A stretch of 17,281 nt of DNA from an uncultured Bacilli bacterium (GTDB lineage Bacteria > Bacillota_I > Bacilli_A > RF39 > UBA660), in contig CAKOXU010000019.1 of assembly GCA_934130235.1 (NCBI GenBank), positions 1-17,281 on the forward strand, given 5' to 3'. This document shows, piece after piece, positions 1 to 6,418 of this stretch (the stretch's first letter is position 1; every line of letters begins with the position of its first letter). Under the pieces are notes generated by a model. The model was not told where the DNA came from and did not search any database. It saw only the letters and a list, made by a program, of their open reading frames with translations. The position numbers were made by a program, and so were the translations under genes.

Positions 1-270
1 AATATACTTCATCAACATTCATTAAATTTATTAGAAAGAAAGAATATAACAATAACAGGAGTGAAAAAAGTTGAGAGCTTTGATGATAAAGAATTTGTTT
101 TAGATACTATTATGGGATTTATTAGTATTAAGGGTTCTGATTTAGAAATAATAAAATTAGATACATATCAAGGAGACATATCAATAAAAGGAAAAGTAGA
201 TAGTATCATATATAAGGATACTAAAGGTAAAAAGAAAAATGAAAGTGTATTAGATAAATTATTTAAGTGA
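1..270 (+). CDS. yabP: Sporulation protein YabP, 5'-truncated by window edge
   Basis: The reading frame is open from base 1, so the start codon lies upstream of the window. The GTG at 61 is an internal valine, because the residues before it (ending NITITGV) continue the YabP family pattern. The core holds the family signature: a VESFDD segment, then DTIMGFISIKG, then a QGDISIKGKVDSIIY segment. This is the short beta-rich YabP/YqfC fold. YabP belongs to the sporulation gene set of endospore formers; its biochemical role is poorly defined, and YqfC-like relatives act in the mother cell. It overlaps yabQ by 4 nt (GTGA), and the order yabP-yabQ-divIC matches Bacillus subtilis. Identification rests on motif recall and synteny. 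Confidence 0.9.
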   Translation, partial: NILHQHSLNLLERKNITITGVKKVESFDDKEFVLDTIMGFISIKGSDLEIIKLDTYQGDISIKGKVDSIIYKDTKGKKKNESVLDKLFK

Positions 271-542
271 TAGATTTAAGTATACAAATTAAATTAATAG
301 TTTTTTCCTTTATATTTGGATTTATGTTTTCGGTAGCCTTTGATGTGTTTAATTTATTAACTTTAAAATTAAATAAAAAAATAAAAAGTTTATATTCTTT
401 TTTTCTTATTTTATTTATAGTATTAATATATATTATTGGAATAGGTAAAATTGGTAATTATACTTTTCATATATATTCTATTATTTGTGTTATAATTGGA
501 TTCTATCTATATGATCTTATTGCATTTATTATAAAAAAATGA
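267..542 (+). CDS. yabQ: Spore cortex biosynthesis protein YabQ, short form
   Basis: A 91-residue, strongly hydrophobic protein with about three predicted membrane segments (roughly residues 5-27, 41-59 and 67-88). The segment FGFMFSVAFDVFNLL at the first membrane helix resembles the start of the YabQ domain. In B. subtilis YabQ sits in the forespore outer membrane and is needed for cortex formation, and that protein is about twice this length. The start is a GTG overlapping the yabP stop (GTGA), which implies translational coupling. Assignment relies on position between yabP and divIC as much as on sequence, since hydrophobic proteins diverge quickly. The short length could mean only the core domain is kept. 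Confidence 0.8.
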   Translation: MIDLSIQIKLIVFSFIFGFMFSVAFDVFNLLTLKLNKKIKSLYSFFLILFIVLIYIIGIGKIGNYTFHIYSIICVIIGFYLYDLIAFIIKK

Positions 543-563
543 TATATTGGTTATGGTGATAAT

Positions 564-977
564 ATGGCTAATAGGACTATTTCAAAAGCATCAAAAAAAA
601 GACTAGTAGTTTTTGGAACTATATCTATGTGTTTTATTGTTGGCTTTGTTATTAGTTTAATACTTAATATATATTCAATTATTAATTTAACTATAGAAAA
701 AAACTCATTAGAGCAAAAGTATACTCAATTACAAGAAGAGTCTAAAGGGTTGAAAAAAGATATAGAAAAGTTAAATGATCCTGAATATTTAGCTAATTAT
801 GCTAGAGAACATTATTTATATTCTACAGAAGGTGAATATATCATTCAGATAGAAAAAACAAATGATGATATAAAATCTGTAAAGTATGAACTTAATAAAT
901 CTTATTTAATAACAGCCATTATTGCCTTAATATTTATTTGGATTGTATTTAATTTTAAAAGAAATCACAAAAAATGA
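564..977 (+). CDS. divIC: Cell-division protein DivIC/FtsB family, with extra C-terminal membrane segment
   Basis: A 137-residue septum-formation initiator. It has a basic N-terminus, a membrane helix at about residues 15-41, a coiled coil (about 43-72), then the family motif DPEYLANYAREHYLY followed by EGEYIIQI. DivIC pairs with FtsL and DivIB/FtsQ at the division septum and supports septal peptidoglycan synthesis. Classical DivIC has one membrane helix and an extracytoplasmic C-terminus. This protein adds a second hydrophobic stretch (about 113-131) and a basic tail (FKRNHKK), which would return the C-terminus to the cytoplasm. The start follows the GGTGATAAT-ATG ribosome site. Third gene of the yabP-yabQ-divIC run; the terminator hairpin begins at its stop codon. 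Confidence 0.87.
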   Translation: MANRTISKASKKRLVVFGTISMCFIVGFVISLILNIYSIINLTIEKNSLEQKYTQLQEESKGLKKDIEKLNDPEYLANYAREHYLYSTEGEYIIQIEKTNDDIKSVKYELNKSYLITAIIALIFIWIVFNFKRNHKK

Positions 978-1004
978 CGCTAGAATTTAATAGCGTCTTT
1001 TTTT
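976..1004. terminator. Bidirectional terminator between divIC and lemA
   Basis: A perfect 7-bp stem (GACGCTA at 976-982, TAGCGTC at 991-997) with an 8-nt loop is followed by seven T on the plus strand. On the minus strand the hairpin is followed by a T-rich run complementary to 969-974. The stop codons of divIC (plus, 975-977) and lemA (minus, 982-980) both lie in the first stem arm, so one hairpin serves both convergent genes. Confidence 0.88.
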
Positions 1005-1522
1005 ATATCAATATTATTACCATCAAAATAATCTTTAGCTTTATATTTTTTTAATAAAGCTACAAAATTTGATGGACAACTCTTAACCATTTTATTATAA
1101 TCAGTAATTATGTCATTATAGTATTTTCTAAGCGCTACTATTTCTGATTCTGATTCTAATAAATTAATTTCTATTTTTAAGTATTCATCGCATGTGTGTA
1201 ATTTAGGGTACTTTTCTTTAAATGTATGAAATTCATTTATACATTCATATAAATTTCTATCTAATTCAAAGTTTGATAATTTTTTTGAGCGTAATTTTAC
1301 AATAGATTGTAATACTTCGTCTTCAGTTTTTGTGTTTGCTTTAATAATTCCTATAGACTTATTAAGCAAATCAAATCTTTTTCTTAAGACAGCATCTATG
1401 TTGACATCTGCTTCATTAATTCTAATGATATAATCTTGAAAACGATTATAAGTAGAAATAATAAATATAAGTATCATACATATTACTATGATTATGCATA
1501 AAATTACTGTTATTAAACTCAT
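980..1522 (-). CDS. lemA: LemA family membrane protein
   Basis: A 180-residue protein with one N-terminal membrane helix (about 3-23) followed by a long helical domain. It keeps LemA landmarks: YNRFQ after the helix, NIDAVLRKRFDLL, and near the end ALRKYYNDIITDYNKMV followed by CPSNFVALL. LemA proteins form an anchored helical bundle of unclear function, sometimes linked to envelope stress or to metalloproteases, none of which is adjacent here. Asn and Asp replace some consensus positions, for example LLNKSIGIIK where LIPNLV is usual, so it is a divergent member. The start follows AGGTGATAAT-ATG. It lies 48 bp downstream of gerQ and has its own promoter. Confidence 0.85.
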   Translation of the reverse strand: MSLITVILCIIIVICMILIFIISTYNRFQDYIIRINEADVNIDAVLRKRFDLLNKSIGIIKANTKTEDEVLQSIVKLRSKKLSNFELDRNLYECINEFHTFKEKYPKLHTCDEYLKIEINLLESESEIVALRKYYNDIITDYNKMVKSCPSNFVALLKKYKAKDYFDGNNIDIKKDAIKF

Positions 1523-1545
1523 ATTATCACCTAACTTACAAAATC

Positions 1546-1574
1546 ATTATAGCACATTAAAAGTTTCTAATCAA
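1546..1574 (-). promoter_or_regulatory. Sigma-A-type promoter for lemA
   Basis: On the minus strand TTGATT (1574-1569), a 17-nt spacer and TATAAT (1551-1546) preceded by TGC form an extended -10 promoter about 25 nt upstream of the lemA start. The -35 contains the TGA stop of gerQ (1573-1571), so lemA can be expressed independently of sporulation. Confidence 0.75.
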
Positions 1575-1918
1575 TAGTTTTGCGGTTTTTGAGGATAAAA
1601 TTGTTGTGATGTATTAATTTGCTCATCAAATTCAATATAATTTACATAAATCATTAAAAGTAAATACCATTTACCTGTATTTGGATCACTTAAAATTATG
1701 TGATCTCGCCCAGATTGTTCAATTATTCCTGTAAATATTTTATCTTTCCATTCGTTTGAATCAGCAAATGATTGATAAATAGTAACTCTCTTACCTCTGT
1801 TAACTCTTAATATATTTTCAATATAAGATTGTTCATCTGGAATGTATTCATCTGTATTACCACTTATAGGTGGTGTATTAAAGTTTGAAAAGTTATTGTT
1901 CATATAACCATTATTCAT
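1571..1918 (-). CDS. gerQ: Spore coat protein GerQ
   Basis: A 115-residue protein whose central block is diagnostic for GerQ: EQSYIENILRVNRGK, then GIIEQSGRDHIILSDP, then GKWYLLLMIYVNYIEFDE. In B. subtilis GerQ is an inner spore-coat protein that localises the cortex-lytic enzyme CwlJ and is cross-linked by transglutaminase Tgl in the mature spore. This version is shorter than the Bacillus protein, with a low-complexity Asn-rich N-terminus and a Gln/Pro tail. The N-terminal lysines that Tgl uses in B. subtilis are missing; the first lysine is residue 43. The start is preceded by AAAGGGTG. Together with yabP/yabQ this supports a spore-forming host. A candidate sigma-K promoter lies upstream. 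Confidence 0.93.
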   Translation of the reverse strand: MNNGYMNNNFSNFNTPPISGNTDEYIPDEQSYIENILRVNRGKRVTIYQSFADSNEWKDKIFTGIIEQSGRDHIILSDPNTGKWYLLLMIYVNYIEFDEQINTSQQFYPQKPQNY

Positions 1919-1943
1919 AAAATCACCCTTTCTTTAAAATATA

Positions 1944-1972
1944 TTTAAAAAGTAAAGAAAATATGCTATAAT
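1944..1972 (+). promoter_or_regulatory. Extended -10 promoter for pduL
   Basis: TATAAT at 1967-1972 is preceded by TGC. A weak -35 (TTTAAA, 1944-1949) lies 17 nt upstream. The start codon is 16 nt beyond the -10, with GGTGATAAT-ATG as the ribosome site, so the leader is very short. Confidence 0.75.
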
Positions 1973-1995
1973 GTATGTGGTGATAATATGAAAGT
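1969..1995 (-). promoter_or_regulatory. Candidate sigma-K promoter for gerQ
   Basis: Reading the minus strand, AC at 1995-1994, exactly 16 nt, then CATACATTA at 1977-1969 fits the mother-cell sigma-K pattern (AC, about 16 nt, CATAnnnTA). It would start gerQ with a leader of about 40 nt. It overlaps the opposing pduL -10 and start codon. The match is short and found by eye, so moderate confidence only. Confidence 0.5.
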
Positions 1996-2548
1996 TAGTA
2001 TTGGCGTATCTAATAGACATGTACATTTAACTTTAAATGATCTTAAAAGACTTTTTGGTGAAGATTATATATTAGAAAAGCGTAATGATTTAAATCAACC
2101 TAATCAATTTGCTTCTACAGCTTTAGTTTCTATTAAAACACCATCCGGTATTATAGAAAATGTTAGAGTTTTGGGTCCTGTAAGAAATTATACTCAAATA
2201 GAGATTAGTAAAACTGACGCATTTAAATTGAAAATTAATCCTCCCGTTAGGGATTCAGGCGATTTAAATGGAAGTGAGGTTGTTACTCTAGTAGGACCTA
2301 AAGGTAGTATAGAAACAAATGGATGCATCATAGCGACTAGGCATATACATATTTTACCTAGTCAAGTGAAATTATATGAATTAGAAGGTAAAGATACAGT
2401 TAATGTTAAACTCAATGGTGAAAAGGGTGGAATTATAGAAAATGTACATTTAAAAGTAAGTGAGGAATCATTTTTTGAACTTCATTTGGATACAGATGAT
2501 GCTAATGCTCATTTAATTAAGAATGGTGATATAGGAGAGATAATATGA
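1988..2548 (+). CDS. pduL: Phosphate propanoyltransferase / phosphotransacetylase, PduL type
   Basis: A 186-residue PduL-family acyltransferase, which interconverts acyl-CoA and acyl-phosphate. The two related half-domains are visible: GVSNRHVHL near the N-terminus (His11, His13), then QPNQFAS, VRVLGPVR, TDAFKL and PPVRDSGDL, then ATRHIHI (His119, His121) and HLDTDDANAH (His166). The histidines match the metal-ligand positions of the family. There is no N-terminal extension of the kind that targets PduL to microcompartments, and no microcompartment genes nearby. It is probably a cytosolic enzyme replacing Pta in acetate (or propionate) fermentation with substrate-level ATP formation; the partner acetate kinase gene is not in the window. 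Its stop overlaps the next gene by 4 nt. Confidence 0.95.
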   Translation: MKVSIGVSNRHVHLTLNDLKRLFGEDYILEKRNDLNQPNQFASTALVSIKTPSGIIENVRVLGPVRNYTQIEISKTDAFKLKINPPVRDSGDLNGSEVVTLVGPKGSIETNGCIIATRHIHILPSQVKLYELEGKDTVNVKLNGEKGGIIENVHLKVSEESFFELHLDTDDANAHLIKNGDIGEII

Positions 2549-3006
2549 ATAAGAAAAAGATATTAAAGGTTTTATTAGTTGCTATATTTATATTTGCAAT
2601 AGGTATTAATGTAGAAGCAAAACAGTTGGAATATGTAAAATGTGGATCTGTTAAGGATATTCCTGCAATTGCACCGCAGATATTTAGTGTGACTATAAAA
2701 GTTTTTAAGGCAGCAGTACCAATCGCACTTATTATTTCTGGTATGATATCGGTTGTAAAGGCTGTAGCTGCCAGTAAAGAAGATGAGATTAATAAAGCCA
2801 AATCTGCTATGGTTAGAAAATTGGTTGCTGCAGCTTTAGCTTTCTTTGTTATAACGATAGTACAATTTGTTATATCTTTAGCAGCTGATAGTACAGAGCA
2901 AGAGAATGTAGTTAAATGTATAGATTGTTTTGTAAATAATAGTTGTAAAGATACTAGGTATTGTGTTGAAAATGATACTGAAGTAACATGTGATTCATCA
3001 AATTGA
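2545..3006 (+). CDS. VirB2/TrbC-like small membrane protein (orphan pilin-like), function unknown
   Basis: A 153-residue protein with a signal peptide (basic MNKKK, hydrophobic core, likely cleavage after VEA at residue 25) and two later membrane helices (about 56-76 and 91-113). These are joined by a charged loop (SKEDEINKAKSAMVRK). This layout resembles VirB2/TrbC-type pilin subunits of type IV secretion and similar two-helix proteins of Firmicutes elements. The extracytoplasmic tail carries five cysteines (125, 128, 134, 140, 149), with one more at 33, suggesting disulfides or metal binding. It overlaps pduL (ATGA) and no other secretion gene is present, so the pilin label is structural analogy only. 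Expression would come from the pduL promoter. Confidence 0.6.
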   Translation: MNKKKILKVLLVAIFIFAIGINVEAKQLEYVKCGSVKDIPAIAPQIFSVTIKVFKAAVPIALIISGMISVVKAVAASKEDEINKAKSAMVRKLVAAALAFFVITIVQFVISLAADSTEQENVVKCIDCFVNNSCKDTRYCVENDTEVTCDSSN

Positions 3007-3031
3007 CAAAAAATAGTTTATATGTTAATAT
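3003..3031 (+). promoter_or_regulatory. Promoter for the trhP1-trhP2 unit
   Basis: A consensus -35, TTGACA (3003-3008), is followed by 17 nt and TAATAT (3026-3031), preceded by TGT (extended -10). The TGA stop of the previous gene (3004-3006) is inside the -35. Transcription should begin near 3038, within the first arm of the terminator hairpin, so the new RNA would escape that terminator. Confidence 0.75.
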
Positions 3032-3034
3032 TAT

Positions 3035-3057
3035 AGCGTTTAAATAACGCTTTTTTT
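3035..3057 (+). terminator. Short intrinsic terminator after the pilin-like gene
   Basis: A 6-bp stem (AGCGTT 3035-3040, AACGCT 3046-3051) with a 5-nt loop is followed by a run of seven T. The ribosome site of the next gene (GAGGTG) follows at once. Confidence 0.75.
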
Positions 3058-3067
3058 GAGGTGAAAT

Positions 3068-3907
3068 ATGGATAAATTATTACTAATTCCACGTTCTTTT
3101 GACGAAATAAATAGTACTCTTGAGTATGTGGATGGTTATATAATAGGTTATAAAGATTTATCAGTTAATATGAATATGTATATTGAAATTAATGATTTTA
3201 ATAAATTACCGTTTGATAAAGATATCTTTATAAGTGTTAATAAAAATATGGAGAATAGTGATTTAAGTGTCCTTAGGGATCTTTTAATTAAATTTAACGA
3301 TTATAATATTAAAGGCGTTTTATTTTATGACGTTGGTGTATTAAATATATACAATAATTTAAATCTTAATTATGGACTTGTACTTTCGCAAGAACATTTA
3401 TCAACTAACTATAATACAATTAATTTTTTTAATACTAAATATACTTATTTATCTAGTGATATTACATTAGATGAAATAAATGAAATTAGTAGAAATACTA
3501 AAAGTATACTTATGGCCAATGTATTTGGATATTTGCCTATGTTTGTTTCTAAAAGACATATTATAAAAAATTATATTGATTATTTTAAATTGAAAGATAA
3601 TTCTACTATCAATTATATTGAAAAGGAAGATAATATTTATCCTATAATAGATAATAATGTAGGAACTGTTTGCTATTCTTCTAATATATTAAATGGATTA
3701 AAGGAATCATTAAATATGGATGTTGAGTATAAAGTTATTAATAGTTTTAATATAGAAAATATAGAGGAAGTATTAAAAATATTTAAGGGTGTAAATAAAT
3801 CTAATGTTGATAAGTATTTGACAAAATTAGACAAAATGTTTTACAACCTTGATACTGCTTTTTTAAATAAAAGGACTATATATAAGGTGAAAAAAAATGA
3901 AAAATAA
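3068..3907 (+). CDS. trhP1: U32-family-like protein, probable tRNA hydroxylation subunit TrhP1
   Basis: A 279-residue divergent relative of the U32 peptidase fold. The block MANVFGYLPMFVSKRHII near residue 160 occupies the place of the U32 signature but has no cysteine cluster, as in the short partner of U32 pairs. In B. subtilis the tandem U32 genes yrrN and yrrO (trhP1, trhP2) are required for prephenate-dependent 5-hydroxyuridine at tRNA position 34, and they lie upstream of greA just as here. The next gene is the canonical U32 member and starts 11 nt before this one ends. Assignment therefore depends mainly on pairing and synteny; sequence similarity alone is modest. Confidence 0.7.
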   Translation: MDKLLLIPRSFDEINSTLEYVDGYIIGYKDLSVNMNMYIEINDFNKLPFDKDIFISVNKNMENSDLSVLRDLLIKFNDYNIKGVLFYDVGVLNIYNNLNLNYGLVLSQEHLSTNYNTINFFNTKYTYLSSDITLDEINEISRNTKSILMANVFGYLPMFVSKRHIIKNYIDYFKLKDNSTINYIEKEDNIYPIIDNNVGTVCYSSNILNGLKESLNMDVEYKVINSFNIENIEEVLKIFKGVNKSNVDKYLTKLDKMFYNLDTAFLNKRTIYKVKKNEK

Positions 3908-5096
3908 AGTTGAGTTATTATCTCCTGCAGGAGATTTGGAAAGACTAAAGATTGCTTTGGAATATGGTGCAGATGCTGTTTATATAGGTGGGCCACTATT
4001 AAATTTAAGAGCTAATGCTATTAATTTTACTTTTGATGAAATAAAAGAAGCAGTAATTTTTGCACATGAAAGAAATAAGTTAGTATATGTAACTGTTAAT
4101 ATAGTTTTACACCAAGAAGATACGACTGATTTAATTGATTATTTAAAACACTTAGATGAGTGTCATATAGATGCGATTATTGTAAGTGATCCATATATAA
4201 TAGATCTTGCACATAAGAATACAAATCTTTCTATTCATTTATCTACTCAAGCTTCAACAATGAATATAGAAGCTGCTAAGTATTGGAAAAGTAAAGGTGT
4301 GGATAGAATTGTATTAGCACGTGAGGTTAAAAGGGATGATATAAAAAAAATAAAGGAAAATGTTGATATAGAAATAGAAACATTTATACATGGTGCGATG
4401 TGTGCTGGAGTATCAGGTAGATGTGTAATGTCAAATTTTTTAACTAATAGAGATGCTAACAGAGGTGGTTGTAGTCAAATTTGTAGATGGGATTTTGATT
4501 TACTTGATGAAAATAAAAAAACTGTTAAGGGTAAAATGCCATTTACATTTTGTAGTAAAGATTTATCAATGTTAAAGTATATTAAAGATATGATTGATAT
4601 AGGTATAACTTCTTTTAAAATAGAAGGAAGAATGAGATCATCATATTATATAGCAACCGTAGTATCTATGTATAGACGTGTTATAGATGAGTGTATACAA
4701 AATGATAAATATGAATATAATAAAGAGTATGAGAAGGTATTGAGACGTGTTGCAAATAGAGATTCTGTACCTCAATTTTATAATAACGTATCGGATTACC
4801 GTGCTTCATATTATAATGGAAGACAAGAGATTTCTAATCAGGATTTTTTAGGTATTATTTTGAATTATAATAAAAAAACTCATATGGCAATTGTTTCACA
4901 ACGTAATTATTTTAAAGTTGGAGATGATGTTGAGATTTTTGGTCCTAATCATGATGTTATTAATTATAAAATAGATAAAATATTTGATGAAGATAATAAT
5001 ATAATAGATGTAGTAAGGCATCCGAAACAAATAGTAAAAATGTATATAAATGGACCATTAGAGAAAGATGATATGATAAGAAAAAAATGGAGTTGA
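3897..5096 (+). CDS. trhP2: Peptidase U32 family protein, probable tRNA hydroxylation protein TrhP2
   Basis: A 399-residue U32 protein. It begins with the typical ELLSPAGDLERLKIAL and GADAVYIGG barrel strands. The family signature runs from Glu161 (ETFIHGAMC) through GRCVMS, and is followed by RGGCSQICRW. Cysteines here (169, 176 and the GGCSQIC pair) probably bind an Fe-S cluster. U32 proteins were named as collagenases, but most bacterial members now studied modify RNA. With the short partner upstream and greA downstream this best fits TrhP2 (B. subtilis YrrO), which makes 5-hydroxyuridine-34 in tRNA. It overlaps its partner by 11 nt. The trmR methyltransferase and udk genes found at the Bacillus locus are absent. 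Confidence 0.88.
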   Translation: MKNKVELLSPAGDLERLKIALEYGADAVYIGGPLLNLRANAINFTFDEIKEAVIFAHERNKLVYVTVNIVLHQEDTTDLIDYLKHLDECHIDAIIVSDPYIIDLAHKNTNLSIHLSTQASTMNIEAAKYWKSKGVDRIVLAREVKRDDIKKIKENVDIEIETFIHGAMCAGVSGRCVMSNFLTNRDANRGGCSQICRWDFDLLDENKKTVKGKMPFTFCSKDLSMLKYIKDMIDIGITSFKIEGRMRSSYYIATVVSMYRRVIDECIQNDKYEYNKEYEKVLRRVANRDSVPQFYNNVSDYRASYYNGRQEISNQDFLGIILNYNKKTHMAIVSQRNYFKVGDDVEIFGPNHDVINYKIDKIFDEDNNIIDVVRHPKQIVKMYINGPLEKDDMIRKKWS

Positions 5097-5121
5097 CAAA
5101 ATTAAATATTTGTAGTAATAT
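5093..5121 (+). promoter_or_regulatory. Promoter for greA
   Basis: TTGACA (5093-5098), a 17-nt spacer and TAATAT (5116-5121). The -35 holds the TGA stop of the upstream gene (5094-5096). Initiation near 5128 rules out the ATG at 5127 as a normal start and supports 5154. Confidence 0.75.
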
Positions 5122-5153
5122 TTTGTATGTTTAAAAAAGAAGAGGTGGGCCGT

Positions 5154-5624
5154 ATGGCAAATGAAAATGAATTATATTTAACTGAAGAAGGGTTAAAATC
5201 AATTAAAGATGAATTAGAAGACTTAATACAAGTTAAAAGACCTGCGGTTATTGTTTCTTTAAAAGAGGCTAGAGCTCAAGGAGATTTATCAGAAAATGCT
5301 GAGTATGATGCTGCTCGTACTGAACAAGCTATGGTAGAATCTAGAATTAAAGAATTAGAGGCTATGTTGGAAAAGGCTATTATTATAACTGACGTAAAAA
5401 CTGATGTTGTATCAATTGGTACTAAAGTAACTATTGAATATGTATCAGATGAAGAAGAAGAGACTTATTCAATTGTTGGTAGTAAAGAAGCAGATCCATT
5501 TACAAATAAAATATCTAATGAGTCACCAATTGCTAAGGCAATTCTTGGTAAAAAGATTGGCGATATAGTTTCTGTTGACAGCCCTAATGGTAAATATGAT
5601 GTTAAAATAATAAAAATTAGTTAA
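5154..5624 (+). CDS. greA: Transcription elongation factor GreA
   Basis: A 156-residue GreA, the usual length. It rescues backtracked RNA polymerase by stimulating transcript cleavage. The N-terminal coiled coil begins YLTEEGLKSI and carries the acidic tip motif ARAQGDLSENAEYDAA, with Asp44 and Glu47 as the metal-site residues. The C-terminal FKBP-like domain follows (IGTKVTIEYV, GSKEADP, SPIAKAILGKKIGD). I chose the ATG at 5154 because AGGTGGG lies just upstream at 5143-5149 and the protein then begins at the family start. The in-frame ATG at 5127 sits at the predicted transcription start. It is transcribed from its own promoter and closed by a strong hairpin. Confidence 0.97.
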   Translation: MANENELYLTEEGLKSIKDELEDLIQVKRPAVIVSLKEARAQGDLSENAEYDAARTEQAMVESRIKELEAMLEKAIIITDVKTDVVSIGTKVTIEYVSDEEEETYSIVGSKEADPFTNKISNESPIAKAILGKKIGDIVSVDSPNGKYDVKIIKIS

Positions 5625-5650
5625 GTTGAGTTTTTCTCAACTTTTTTCTT
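5623..5650 (+). terminator. Intrinsic terminator after greA
   Basis: An 8-bp stem (AAGTTGAG 5623-5630, CTCAACTT 5636-5643) with a TTTTT loop and a T-rich tail to 5650. The greA stop codon overlaps the foot of the stem. Confidence 0.9.
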
Positions 5651-5678
5651 TACTTCTATAACATAAAAATGTTATAAT
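5649..5678 (+). promoter_or_regulatory. Promoter for the hydrolase unit, with an inverted repeat over the -10
   Basis: TATAAT (5673-5678) preceded by TGT forms an extended -10; a weak -35, TTTACT (5649-5654), is 18 nt upstream. A 7-bp inverted repeat (ATAACAT 5658-5664, ATGTTAT 5669-5675) spans the spacer and part of the -10 and could be an operator, though it is AT-rich and short. Confidence 0.65.
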
Positions 5679-5701
5679 TTAGTTAATAATAGGAGGTAGT
5701 T

Positions 5702-6418
5702 ATGATTAGAAAAGCTGTACTTTTAATACATGGATTTGTTGGTGGAACATATGATTTGGAATATATACAGAATCATTTAGAACTTAATAGAAGATTTGAT
5801 ACTTTTTCTTATACTTTACCTGGACACGAGAGAATACTTTCTAAAGTAGAGTATCCAGATTGGATAAATAGAAGTGAAGAAATGGTTAAATGGCTTATTG
5901 ATAATGGATATAGAGAAATATATTTAGTTTCTCATAGTATGGGTGGAGTAATAGCTTCTTATCTTGCTAGTAAATATAAGGAAATAAAAAAAGTTGTTTT
6001 AGCCGCACCATCATTTAATTACTTGAGTGTCGTTAAAGATAGTATTCACTTAAAGGATAGTATAAAATCATCTACTAAAGTTTTAAAAACTTATAGTTCA
6101 AAGGAAATATTAAGTAGAGTTTTAAAATTGAATGTTTCTGCTACAAGGGAATTTATGAAATTAGTAAGTAAGTATTATGATACTCCTAAAGAAATTACAT
6201 GTCCTGTTTTATTATTACAAGGAACAAAGGATGATTTAGTTCCTATTTCATCATCAGAGTATGTTTACAATTCGGTTAAATCCAAGGTGAAAAAAATGGT
6301 AATAGTAGAAGGTGTTACTCATGATATATTTAGAAATGAAAGAGTGAATGAGATATATTCTGTTATAGAGAAATTTTTAAGATATCCAATAATTGAAGGG
6401 GGAATAAGCAAAATATGA
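5702..6418 (+). CDS. Alpha/beta hydrolase, carboxylesterase/lipase-like
   Basis: A 238-residue serine hydrolase of the alpha/beta fold, similar in size to Bacillus carboxylesterase Est. The oxyanion region is LLIHGFVGG near the N-terminus, and PGHERI marks the second strand-loop. The likely triad is Ser79 (in SHSMGG), Asp177 (in GTKDDLVP) and His207 (in GVTHDIF). The nucleophile elbow has Ser where the first Gly of G-x-S-x-G is usual. There is no signal peptide, so it is cytoplasmic; the substrate cannot be deduced, but a monoacylglycerol or short-chain ester is typical of the group. The ribosome site is AGGAGG. Its stop overlaps the following small gene (ATGA). Confidence 0.88.
   Translation: MIRKAVLLIHGFVGGTYDLEYIQNHLELNRRFDTFSYTLPGHERILSKVEYPDWINRSEEMVKWLIDNGYREIYLVSHSMGGVIASYLASKYKEIKKVVLAAPSFNYLSVVKDSIHLKDSIKSSTKVLKTYSSKEILSRVLKLNVSATREFMKLVSKYYDTPKEITCPVLLLQGTKDDLVPISSSEYVYNSVKSKVKKMVIVEGVTHDIFRNERVNEIYSVIEKFLRYPIIEGGISKI

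Noticed and set aside
61..270. GTG at 61 as the start of yabP
   Set aside because: The frame is open to base 1 and the residues before it match the YabP N-terminal domain, so the gene begins outside the window.
2517..2801. Minus-strand open frame opposite the pduL/pilin junction
   Set aside because: It lies opposite two genes with clear protein features, has no convincing ribosome site or promoter, and its hydrophobicity mirrors the membrane protein on the other strand.
1988..3006. Bacterial microcompartment locus suggested by PduL
   Set aside because: No shell-protein genes nearby and PduL lacks an encapsulation extension.
2545..3006. Integrated conjugative element
   Set aside because: A single pilin-like gene without relaxase, ATPases, integrase or attachment repeats; the surrounding genes are core.
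5127..5153. Earlier in-frame ATG for greA
   Set aside because: It lies at the predicted transcription start with no ribosome site; ATG 5154 has AGGTGGG upstream and gives the family N-terminus.
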